From Akkermansiaceae bacterium UBA1518 (GTDB lineage Bacteria > Verrucomicrobiota > Verrucomicrobiia > Verrucomicrobiales > Akkermansiaceae): a DNA stretch of 22,839 nt. The stretch spans positions 4,409-27,247 of the forward strand of contig DCQM01000017.1 of the NCBI GenBank assembly GCA_002323895.1. Reading direction: 5' to 3'. Shown here piece after piece: positions 1 through 6,797 of the stretch (its first letter is position 1; each line of letters opens with the position of its first letter). Position numbers and translations under genes: made by a program. Below the pieces are notes generated by a model, which worked only from the letters and a program-made list of their open reading frames with translations, did not search any database and had not been told where the DNA came from.

Positions 1-896
1 CTCTTTAGGAACCGTAACACCTTGTCTTTGTCATCAGCGGAATCGAGGCTGATGGGAATAAATTCAAACTCCTGCCACGAATATTGACGGTAGATTTTCA
101 CTAACTCGGGAAACTCCGCCACACAGGGGCCGCAACTTGTTGACCAGAGGTTGATAAGCCGCATACCAGACCGTCCCCGATTCGCCACCAACTTCCCAAG
201 TGTCTTAGCATCCGCTTTTTCCAAGGTCACTGGTTGGGCTTTCCATTTGCGGTCTTCCCCTGCGACCATTTCCGATTTCTCCTTCCACTTTGTGCTACAT
301 CCCACCGGACGAGTCTTCACAACTTCAATTTTTTTCCCTTCAAGGATCGCAGAAATAGCATCGCGTGCTTCATTCTTTTCGACCACTCCAACTCTACGAC
401 GACCATTGTCCATCCGGCCATTATAACGGAGCTTGAGATTCTCATCGAAGATGAAAACGTGAGGCGTTGCAACCGCCCCATAGGCTTTGGCTACCTCCTG
501 AGTCTCACCATCGTAGAGATACGGTAAATTGAAGCCACTATCCTTGGCGATAAGCCTCATGTCTTCAAAGCCATCATCATAGACCGTCCATCCAAGTTCC
601 GGCAAATGAAGCCCTTCCGGCGAATTACTATTAATGGCAACAAACTTCACCGGCTTACCACTGAAATGATCAACCAAAGCCACCATACGCCCGTGGGAGG
701 CGATCGCATCAGGGCAATGGTTCGTTGTAAAGATAACCGCGAGAGCTTTTCCCCCGCTGAAATCCTTCAGGGTATAGTTTTTCCCGTCCACCCCTGGTAA
801 TTTGAAATCTGGAGCTCCTTGCCCTTCCGTCAATGGCACGGGTTTATAGGCAAAAAGGGAACCAACGGCAAAGAAGCTGAGGAGCAGAATTCGCAT
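1..896 (-). CDS. Two-domain thioredoxin-like (redoxin/TlpA) secreted protein, 3' end outside window
   Basis: This minus-strand gene starts at an ATG at 896 and reads open for 298 codons to the left edge, so its C-terminus is missing. Residues 1-16 form a signal peptide (MRILLLSFFAVGSLFA), placing the protein outside the cytoplasm. Residues 25-185 look like an AhpC/TSA-type redoxin domain, with one cysteine in TTNHCPDA (C61) and a later RPVGCSTKW motif (C200) that recurs in PVC-group redoxins. A second, TlpA-like thioredoxin domain begins near residue 225 and carries a classical CxxC in WSTSCGPC (C255, C258). A thiol-disulfide reductase or thiol peroxidase role is inferred; the substrate is unknown. 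An in-frame ATG at 911, directly after the stop of the rhomboid gene, is an alternative start. Neither start has a clear Shine-Dalgarno. The adjacency suggests co-transcription with the rhomboid gene. Confidence 0.85.
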   Translation of the reverse strand, partial: MRILLLSFFAVGSLFAYKPVPLTEGQGAPDFKLPGVDGKNYTLKDFSGGKALAVIFTTNHCPDAIASHGRMVALVDHFSGKPVKFVAINSNSPEGLHLPELGWTVYDDGFEDMRLIAKDSGFNLPYLYDGETQEVAKAYGAVATPHVFIFDENLKLRYNGRMDNGRRRVGVVEKNEARDAISAILEGKKIEVVKTRPVGCSTKWKEKSEMVAGEDRKWKAQPVTLEKADAKTLGKLVANRGRSGMRLINLWSTSCGPCVAEFPELVKIYRQYSWQEFEFIPISLDSADDKDKVLRFLK

Positions 897-911
897 CGTA
901 TCACTACGCAT

Positions 912-1766
912 CTAATCTGCATTTCTAGCAAGGAGATATGCCGTAGGAAAACCCAAGAAGATCCCTGACACCATCCCGGTGAGATGAGCCAAGGTATCGA
1001 TTCCCGGCCCCCCAATTCCATTTATCCCAAAGATCATCAACCCAGCCAATAACGGGGTGAATGATCTCAGCCCTTTTCGGAACGAGCGCTCGCGCCAAGC
1101 CACCTCTAGGCCAGAACCCACCAACAAGCCAAGAGCCCCAAAGACCGCAGTCGATGCACCCAGACCAAAATAGCTCTCCGGAAATCGAAGAAACACATTA
1201 AGGAGATTCCCAATAAACCCACTCAATATGATGAGCCCCCATCCTCTTAATGGTCCAAAAGAATTTGCTACAAAAATTCCAAAAACTGAACCAAATGCAG
1301 CATTACCCAATAAATGCGGCATATCCGCGTGAAGGAACAAAGCGGTAAAAGCTCGATACCATTCCCCCTCGATAACGATCCCAAGAGTCGAGCTGACATA
1401 CTTTATCTCAACTTCTGGATACTGGATTTGCCGGGTAAAACAAAAAAGAAGAATTCCGATCCAAAGCAGAGCAAGCTCTACTCCCGAACCAAAAATTGGA
1501 ATCGCGACCGGAGAGGGTTGATAGACTTGCTCCTCTCGGTAAAGTCGGAACTCGTTCCGAATCACCTCTGCAAATGCTTTGTCGCCGTGGACTAAGTAAC
1601 AACCCTCTTCCTCAACTGTAATCAGACAATCCAGCCTCATTGCCAAAACGACCAAGGCGTATTCCTGCGCTTCCTCCGGTGATTGAAACCGACCGACAGG
1701 CACCAGGCCAGAAGTCGAAAAATCTGGGATATCCGTTTCAGGCACCTCAAAAAAAAGCACTCTCAC
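912..1766 (-). CDS. Rhomboid family intramembrane serine protease
   Basis: The 284-residue protein has a soluble N-terminal part (about 1-90) followed by a six-helix rhomboid core (about 95-280). The family signatures are visible. EWYRAFTALFLHADMPHLLGN supplies the HxxxxHxxxN pattern (H146, H151, N155), GLGASTAVFG supplies the nucleophile S205, and TLAHLTGMVSG supplies the partner H261. The serine-histidine dyad of rhomboid proteases is therefore intact, and cleavage of membrane-embedded substrates is expected, though no substrate can be named. The N-terminal part (QSPEEAQEYALVV and on) resembles the small cytoplasmic domain found before the core in some bacterial rhomboids. The start is a GTG at 1766; another GTG lies two codons downstream. 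The stop directly abuts the possible upstream start of the thioredoxin-like gene, so the two are probably one transcript. Confidence 0.9.
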   Translation of the reverse strand: MRVLFFEVPETDIPDFSTSGLVPVGRFQSPEEAQEYALVVLAMRLDCLITVEEEGCYLVHGDKAFAEVIRNEFRLYREEQVYQPSPVAIPIFGSGVELALLWIGILLFCFTRQIQYPEVEIKYVSSTLGIVIEGEWYRAFTALFLHADMPHLLGNAAFGSVFGIFVANSFGPLRGWGLIILSGFIGNLLNVFLRFPESYFGLGASTAVFGALGLLVGSGLEVAWRERSFRKGLRSFTPLLAGLMIFGINGIGGPGIDTLAHLTGMVSGIFLGFPTAYLLARNAD

Positions 1767-1830
1767 CCACGTAGCGCAATGGGTATTTTGTGAAGCAATT
1801 CGAAATCCAAGATGAGTTTAAAATACCGCG

Positions 1831-1843
1831 CGATCTTAGATCG
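1831..1843. repeat. Short perfect palindrome CGATCT-T-AGATCG
   Basis: Six-base arms flank a single central base, 65 bases upstream of the rhomboid GTG. It could be an operator half-site pair or chance; no regulator in the window points to it. Confidence 0.3.
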
Positions 1844-1865
1844 TACCGCATCGACTCCAATCTGC

Positions 1866-1950
1866 TTCGGCAAGAGCCAAGAAAGAGATCAAACGATAGG
1901 CCCAGTTTTAGCCCCAGGCGCCTAACCTAAGATCTCCTGGCTCTGCCGAA
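1866..1950. repeat. Long imperfect inverted repeat, possible terminator or attenuator hairpin
   Basis: The left arm is TTCGGCA, one extra A, GAGCCA, a five-base bulge, then GAGATC (1866-1890). The right arm is GATCTC, one extra C, TGGCTC and TGCCGAA (1931-1950). An inner pair, TAGGC (1897-1901) with GCCTA (1920-1924), extends the stem, giving about 24 base pairs in total. It lies 18 bases past the stop of the Gfo/Idh gene and upstream of the rhomboid gene. It could fold in the minus-strand RNA as a terminator or attenuator, although there is no long T tract. A small degenerate mobile repeat is the alternative. Confidence 0.5.
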
Positions 1951-1968
1951 ATAACAGGAAACTTCAAT

Positions 1969-3363
1969 CTAAATTCGAGGAGCCCAACCTTCACGGTAGT
2001 CTCTCTTCACGAATTGGTTGGCACGATCATTATTAGTCGATTTCATGTTAGGGCCATCCCAATCGATTGACTGTCCCTCTCCCACTTGTTGAGCAATGCA
2101 TCCTAATAAAATTACTTCATTCAAGTAAGCTGCGATCTCAAAATTTGAATAGGCTGGAGAACCACCCTTCATCATTTCGAACCACTCCTCAACGTGTCCA
2201 GGAGATCGAGGGACGACTTGCGGAATCGCCTTACAAGCCTCGTGTTGACCAGCATCACGGTATCCTTTTTCGCCATTCAACATCACGTAAGGCTTACCGC
2301 CATAATCATCTTGGGAGAATAACTTCCCCTTATCTCCTATGATGACAGCACCACTGCCAGGTAGCTTGCCTCCCCGAAGGGCGATTACTTCAGAAACAAC
2401 CTCCGTTTTGGGGCGAACAGGATCAAAGCTTTGGCGAGGATTACCATCATACCACCAGAACTTCAATGGTGGTAACCCTTCTCGCTCCGGAAATTCAAAC
2501 CGCACTCTCGAAGTTAGGGGGTAAGTCTCATCATAGATCCGAGAAGCCATCTCGCATTCGATCTTCGTTGGATAGCCTAACTTTAATGCACGAAAAGGCA
2601 TATTCACAGTGTGACAAGCCATGTCACCTAGGGCACCAGTTCCGAAATCACTCCATCCACGCCACTTGAAGTCATGATAAACACCTTGCTTATAGGGCCT
2701 CATTTGTGCCGGCCCGATAAAGCAGTCCCAATTTAAGTTATCTGGGATCGGGTCTGCACCTGCAGGGCGTTCTAAGCCTTGGGGCCATACCGGACGATTC
2801 GTCCACACGTGAAGCTCTTTGGGATTCCCGATAACACCAGCTTGGATGAGTTCAACTGATCGTCGTAACCCATCTCCAGCACTGCCTTGGTTCCCCATCT
2901 GAGTTGCCAACTTTTTGTCGCGAGACAAGTTTCGCATCATGCGTGATTCCCAAACCGTTTGGGTCAAAGGCTTCTGACAATAAACATTTTTTCCCATCTG
3001 CATTGCCATAATACCAGCTACCCCGTGGAGGTGATCTGGAGTAGAAATAGTCACGGCATCAACCTTGTCACCAATCTTGGTCAACATTTCGCGAAAGTCG
3101 GAATATGTGGAAGCCTTGGAATACCGCTTTGCCATCTCGGCAAGTTTTCCTCCGTCAATATCACATAAGCCAACAATCTGGCCACCACATTTGGCCGCGT
3201 TCATTGTATCGCTCCTGCCTTTACCTCCCACCCCAATGCAGGCAACCTGTATCTTGGAATTCAAATTCTTACCGCTCACAAAAGCAGGCATCCCGAATGC
3301 TCCTCCCGCAAGGAGACCGGACTTCTTGATAAATTGACGTCGATTAGTCGATGATTGGGCCAT
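1969..3363 (-). CDS. Tat-exported Gfo/Idh/MocA family oxidoreductase
   Basis: The 464-residue product begins at the ATG at 3363. An in-frame TTG 36 bases upstream is possible but would bury the export signal. Residues 7-30 are a twin-arginine signal (NRRQFIKKSG followed by a Gly/Ala-rich hydrophobic stretch and FVSG). The mature protein opens with an NAD(P)-binding Rossmann motif, GVGGKG (44-49), and has the family's EKP-type motif as CQKP (129-132). The C-terminal half contains the family's substrate-binding fold with conserved WRGW and CHTVNMPF segments. Exported Gfo/Idh proteins are numerous in Verrucomicrobiota and Planctomycetota and are generally linked to oxidation or reduction of sugars and their derivatives; the precise substrate is unknown. 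It lies beside sulfatase genes, which fits a glycan-processing role. Replacement of E by Q in the EKP motif occurs within the family, so activity is not excluded. Confidence 0.9.
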   Translation of the reverse strand: MAQSSTNRRQFIKKSGLLAGGAFGMPAFVSGKNLNSKIQVACIGVGGKGRSDTMNAAKCGGQIVGLCDIDGGKLAEMAKRYSKASTYSDFREMLTKIGDKVDAVTISTPDHLHGVAGIMAMQMGKNVYCQKPLTQTVWESRMMRNLSRDKKLATQMGNQGSAGDGLRRSVELIQAGVIGNPKELHVWTNRPVWPQGLERPAGADPIPDNLNWDCFIGPAQMRPYKQGVYHDFKWRGWSDFGTGALGDMACHTVNMPFRALKLGYPTKIECEMASRIYDETYPLTSRVRFEFPEREGLPPLKFWWYDGNPRQSFDPVRPKTEVVSEVIALRGGKLPGSGAVIIGDKGKLFSQDDYGGKPYVMLNGEKGYRDAGQHEACKAIPQVVPRSPGHVEEWFEMMKGGSPAYSNFEIAAYLNEVILLGCIAQQVGEGQSIDWDGPNMKSTNNDRANQFVKRDYREGWAPRI

Positions 3364-3414
3364 CCTACTAAAACGAAGGCTATGACGCCTGACTTTCAAT
3401 CACTCATCAAAACC

Positions 3415-3970
3415 TCACTTCTTTTTCTTCCCAGCCTTCCGGAGACGACTCACAAAATTGGGATCATAAGCCGGGTTTAGCGTCATCGTCTGAGCTCCAA
3501 CTGACTGACGCCAAGCCTTTAGGTCCACTAAAAGCGGTTGCCGCTTCCCTTGGATTTTCGGCCGCCAAGTTCTTCCTCTCAAATGAATCCGTCTTCAAAT
3601 TGAACAATTCCAGTTCTCCATTTTCAAAAAATTTGATCAACTCCTAATCAGGAACAGCCAATTTTGCAAAAGGTCTTTTGTGACCCGTTATCCAATCGGT
3701 GAATTGAAGTCTCGCCGGATACCTCCCCATTAAAATCGCCGCTCGGCTCGGAGAACAAACCGTACATGCCGAGTAGGCATTCGTAAAAAGCATCTCATCC
3801 TTTGCTAACTTGTCGATATGGGGTGTTTCATAAAACTCTGCCCCGTAACACCCGAAGTCGCCCCAACCTAAATCATCTACCAAAAGGAAAACAAAGTTAG
3901 GCCCCTTTTCTTCGACCCGAATTACACACGAAAGAGTAAGACAACACCCTAGCAAAAATAATCTAGTCAC
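3415..3970 (-). pseudogene. Sulfatase pseudogene with internal deletion, stop codon and frameshift
   Basis: A GTG at 3970 opens 108 codons matching a sulfatase N-terminus: a hydrophobic leader, PNFVFLLVDDLGWGDFGCYG with the metal-binding aspartates, and the formylglycine motif CSPSR. The frame stops at a TAG (3644-3646) after FAKLAVPD. In the same frame, immediately past the TAG, it resumes as ELIKFFENGELELFNLKTD, which is a sulfatase C-terminus. Near 3530-3545 the reading slips by one base. The last part (LLVDLKAWRQSVGAQTMTLN and on to a Lys-rich tail and a TGA at 3415-3417) reads in a second frame. About 300 residues of the usual 450-500 are missing, including the remaining metal and active-site residues. 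The most likely history is an internal deletion that created the stop, plus a separate frameshift. The 108-residue product is unlikely to be functional. Confidence 0.9.
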
Positions 3971-4080
3971 ACCGGAATGGTAAATTTCAACAGTCCCCCA
4001 TTCAGCCGAAACTCTTTGAAGAAAGTAAAAAAGGAAGCTCGTAAATCAAATGCTTCGAGAACCATTCTAACGCTCTATCT

Positions 4081-5133
4081 TTAATGCTTAAGATTGATCA
4101 TAAAATCGCGAAAGTAGGCTTTCCCTCCTGATCTCCCGCTGCGATCCAGACTCACTTCGCTGAGATCACCAATCTCTTCTGCATCTACCGTGATAGAACT
4201 CTGAAAAGTTCGCCCACCCCCTCCCAATTTCTCCAGCAAAACATCTAGGCGCACATGACCATCCAGCATCTTCGTCACATCAATCGACATCCGCTGTCGG
4301 CTATCCCCCAAAGGCTCAAATCCGACCCCTTTAGTGCCACTGAGGTGTCTGTGATTATCAATCCGCTCAAAGCGAAACGAGCCACCCTGCATTCCCGGGT
4401 GGAACAGCGTCCGGATTCTCCCGATCGTGATCCCCATGTGCCAGGCGCCGGGTGAAACATCTTCACCTCCTAGGATCACAGAAACCCGAAAACGAGCGCC
4501 AAACTCAATTTCACCCGGCCAGGTTTTGGATTCCAAAATCAATCGTTGGTCGCCATCTTGTCCCGCTTTTCCCCCAAAGATCAGCCGTGTCCCTTTGACC
4601 TTACCCGAACGTTTCGATGAATTCTCAAAACGAAATTGACGATAGTCTTCATTGAGATCCTCGTCACCCTCACCAAACCACTCGAAAAACATTCCTCCCG
4701 TATCCGCTGACTTTCCGCGTCCATCCAAACCTTCCGCTAGTAATGACTTCAACGCATGCTCAACAGCAACTTCGCGGTCTTTGCGAAAAACCAGTCCGAG
4801 CTCTTCAATCACATTCAGAACCCGACGCCTCAACTCCGGATCCTCGGAGGGCTCTATCTCGAGCAACCACTTCAAAGCATTCTCGCCTCCACTCATCAAT
4901 TTCTTACGTCCCGCCTCTCTTTCATCGAAATCCTGCGAAGCGAGCATCTCCAAAGCATTATCTAGCTCATTGGTCGCCCCCGGCACCGCAGTCAACGACT
5001 TCTGTAATTCCTCCACCGATGATCCAATTCCTTTCTCCCCAAGAAGTTCCACTCTCCAATCAGAAACCTTCACGTCATCGGCCGAAAACGCAGCAGCTGA
5101 AAGTCCAAAAATGATCGAGGTTATAAACTTCAC
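4081..5133 (-). CDS. Secreted protein with HEAT-like segment and beta-rich C-terminal domain, function unknown
   Basis: The 350-residue protein starts with a signal peptide (MKFITSIIFGLSAAAFSADD), so it is exported. Residues 60-112 form a helical segment (LASQDFDEREAGRKKLMSGG, then EPSEDPELRRRVLNVIEEL). It resembles the HEAT-type repeats often seen in Planctomycetota and Verrucomicrobiota exported proteins. After a Gly/Asp/Glu-rich linker (about 135-165), residues 170-350 look like a beta sandwich of the concanavalin/laminin-G kind (alternating strands, FRFERIDNHRHL, a closing KAYFRDFMINLKH). That would suit carbohydrate or protein binding, but this is inference only. The gene is divergent from the intact sulfatase at 5194, with 60 bases between start codons, so the two may share a control region. 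Confidence 0.75.
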   Translation of the reverse strand: MKFITSIIFGLSAAAFSADDVKVSDWRVELLGEKGIGSSVEELQKSLTAVPGATNELDNALEMLASQDFDEREAGRKKLMSGGENALKWLLEIEPSEDPELRRRVLNVIEELGLVFRKDREVAVEHALKSLLAEGLDGRGKSADTGGMFFEWFGEGDEDLNEDYRQFRFENSSKRSGKVKGTRLIFGGKAGQDGDQRLILESKTWPGEIEFGARFRVSVILGGEDVSPGAWHMGITIGRIRTLFHPGMQGGSFRFERIDNHRHLSGTKGVGFEPLGDSRQRMSIDVTKMLDGHVRLDVLLEKLGGGGRTFQSSITVDAEEIGDLSEVSLDRSGRSGGKAYFRDFMINLKH

Positions 5134-5193
5134 GACCTCGATCTACCCAAAAGGGGGGAAAGATCCACCGAATTATTCCGGTAAAATGTTCCT

Positions 5194-6663
5194 ATGTCCC
5201 GAAGTCGTCTACTACTTCTCACCCTTCTCCTCCCCGGCCTCCTGGCTGCTGCCGACAAACCCAACATCATTCTCGTCATGACCGATGACCAAGGATACGG
5301 ACCGGTTGGCCGTCACGGACACCCGTGGATCAAGACTCCCAACCTCGACAAGCTCTACGATCAAAGCACCCGCCTCACCCGCTTTCTTGTCAGTCCTACC
5401 TGCTCACCCACCCGTTCAGCTCTCATGACGGGGCGCCATCCTCTCAAGAATGGCATCACACACACCATCCTCGAACGCGAGCGCATGACGCTTGAGGCCA
5501 CAATACTTCCCCAAGTTCTGAAAACGGCCGGCTATACTTCCGGAATTTTTGGCAAGTGGCACCTCGGCGATGAGGAAGCCTACCAACCCCATAAGCGTGG
5601 GTTCGATGAGGTCTTTATCCACGGCGCCGGTGGTATCGGGCAGAGTTACAAGTGCTCCTGCGCCGACGTCCCCGGCAACAAGTATTTTGACCCTACAATC
5701 CGCTACAACGGCACCTTTGTAAAAACCAAGGGCTATTGCACCGACCTCTTTTTTACCGCCGCCATGGGTTGGATCAAGGAAACCAAGAAAACCGGTAAAC
5801 CCTTCTTCACATATATCACCACCAACGCGCCCCACGGGCCGTTCATTGCGCCGCCTTCCAATACCAAACGCTTCACCGACCTCGGCTTCTCCGCCAAGAC
5901 CGCCGGCTTCTATGGTATGATCGAAAACATCGACGAAAACATAGGGCGGCTCATGACCAAGCTCGCCGAATGGGACCTTGAGAAAAATACCATCCTTATC
6001 TTCATGTCCGACAATGGTATGACCGGCGGAGGCTCCGGCCGCATGGGCAAGCCCCTCGGCAAAGACAAAAACGGCAAAGCCATGATGATGTTCAACGCCG
6101 ATCAAAAAGGTCTCAAAGGCAGCGCCGACGAAGGCGGAGTTCGCGTTCCCTTTTTCATCCGTTGGAAAGGAACCCTTGAAGCCAGCCGCGACCTCTCTAA
6201 CGTCGCCACCCACATCGACCTCTATCCCACCTTGGTAGACCTCGCCGGAACGACCAACCCCGAAAAGCAAGTGGCAGGCCGCAGCTTCCTCCCCCTCCTC
6301 AAGGATCCCAAATCAGCTTGGCCCGATCGCTACCTCTTCACAAACAAGGCCCGCTGGCCTACCGGATCCGAACCAAACAAGCACCAATGGAAGAACTTCG
6401 CCGTCCGCAGCCATCAATACCGCCTCGTTGACAAACAACTCTTCGACATGCTCGCAGACCCGGGCCAAAAGAACGACATCGCCGCCAAGCACCCCGAAGT
6501 CGTGGAAAAAATGCGCACTGCCTATGACAAATTCTGGAAAGAAGCCCGTCCCCTCATGGTCAACGAAACCGCCCCCATGTCACCAACCCAACCTTTCCGG
6601 GTGGATTACCAAAAGCAGCTAGCCGGAAAAGGCATCCTAAACTGGCCACCTCCTAAATTATAG
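5194..6663 (+). CDS. Secreted arylsulfatase-type sulfatase
   Basis: The 489-residue protein has a signal peptide (MSRSRLLLLTLLLPGLLAAA) and a complete type I (formylglycine) sulfatase core. Visible elements are DKPNIILVMTDDQG with calcium ligands D31 and D32, the formylglycine motif CSPTR (C70-R74), GKWHLG (K121, H123), NAPHGPF (H214), MSDNG (D273, N274) and a basic residue K308 in KGLKGSADEGGVRVP. All key residues are present, so hydrolysis of a sulfate ester outside the cytoplasm is expected. The cysteine must first be converted by a maturation enzyme, which is not encoded in this window. The segment KCSCADVPGNKYFDP around 153-167 marks a subgroup common in PVC bacteria. The natural substrate, probably a sulfated polysaccharide fragment, cannot be told from sequence. 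It is transcribed away from the HEAT-like secreted gene and towards the DUF1592 gene. Confidence 0.95.
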   Translation: MSRSRLLLLTLLLPGLLAAADKPNIILVMTDDQGYGPVGRHGHPWIKTPNLDKLYDQSTRLTRFLVSPTCSPTRSALMTGRHPLKNGITHTILERERMTLEATILPQVLKTAGYTSGIFGKWHLGDEEAYQPHKRGFDEVFIHGAGGIGQSYKCSCADVPGNKYFDPTIRYNGTFVKTKGYCTDLFFTAAMGWIKETKKTGKPFFTYITTNAPHGPFIAPPSNTKRFTDLGFSAKTAGFYGMIENIDENIGRLMTKLAEWDLEKNTILIFMSDNGMTGGGSGRMGKPLGKDKNGKAMMMFNADQKGLKGSADEGGVRVPFFIRWKGTLEASRDLSNVATHIDLYPTLVDLAGTTNPEKQVAGRSFLPLLKDPKSAWPDRYLFTNKARWPTGSEPNKHQWKNFAVRSHQYRLVDKQLFDMLADPGQKNDIAAKHPEVVEKMRTAYDKFWKEARPLMVNETAPMSPTQPFRVDYQKQLAGKGILNWPPPKL

Positions 6664-6797
6664 CCTTGCTTCTACAGCACCTGCCCTAAGCTAGAAGAAT
6701 AAGTTTCTTTAACTTCATTACCCTTGAGGTCCCCCATGGTTCTTGAGAAAATTTCAAAATTGGGTTGAAATAACCGACAGCCAAAAAAGCCCTTAGA

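Noticed and set aside
5416..6270. Open frame of 284 codons on the minus strand inside the sulfatase gene
   Set aside because: It is the antisense shadow of a complete sulfatase with all catalytic motifs; its Gly/Val/Glu-rich product has no domain or leader and arises from the C-rich codons of the sense gene.
6664..6797. Possible terminator between the convergent sulfatase and DUF1592 genes
   Set aside because: Only a six-base CTTCTA/TAGAAG pair with a long loop was seen and no T tract, too weak to call.
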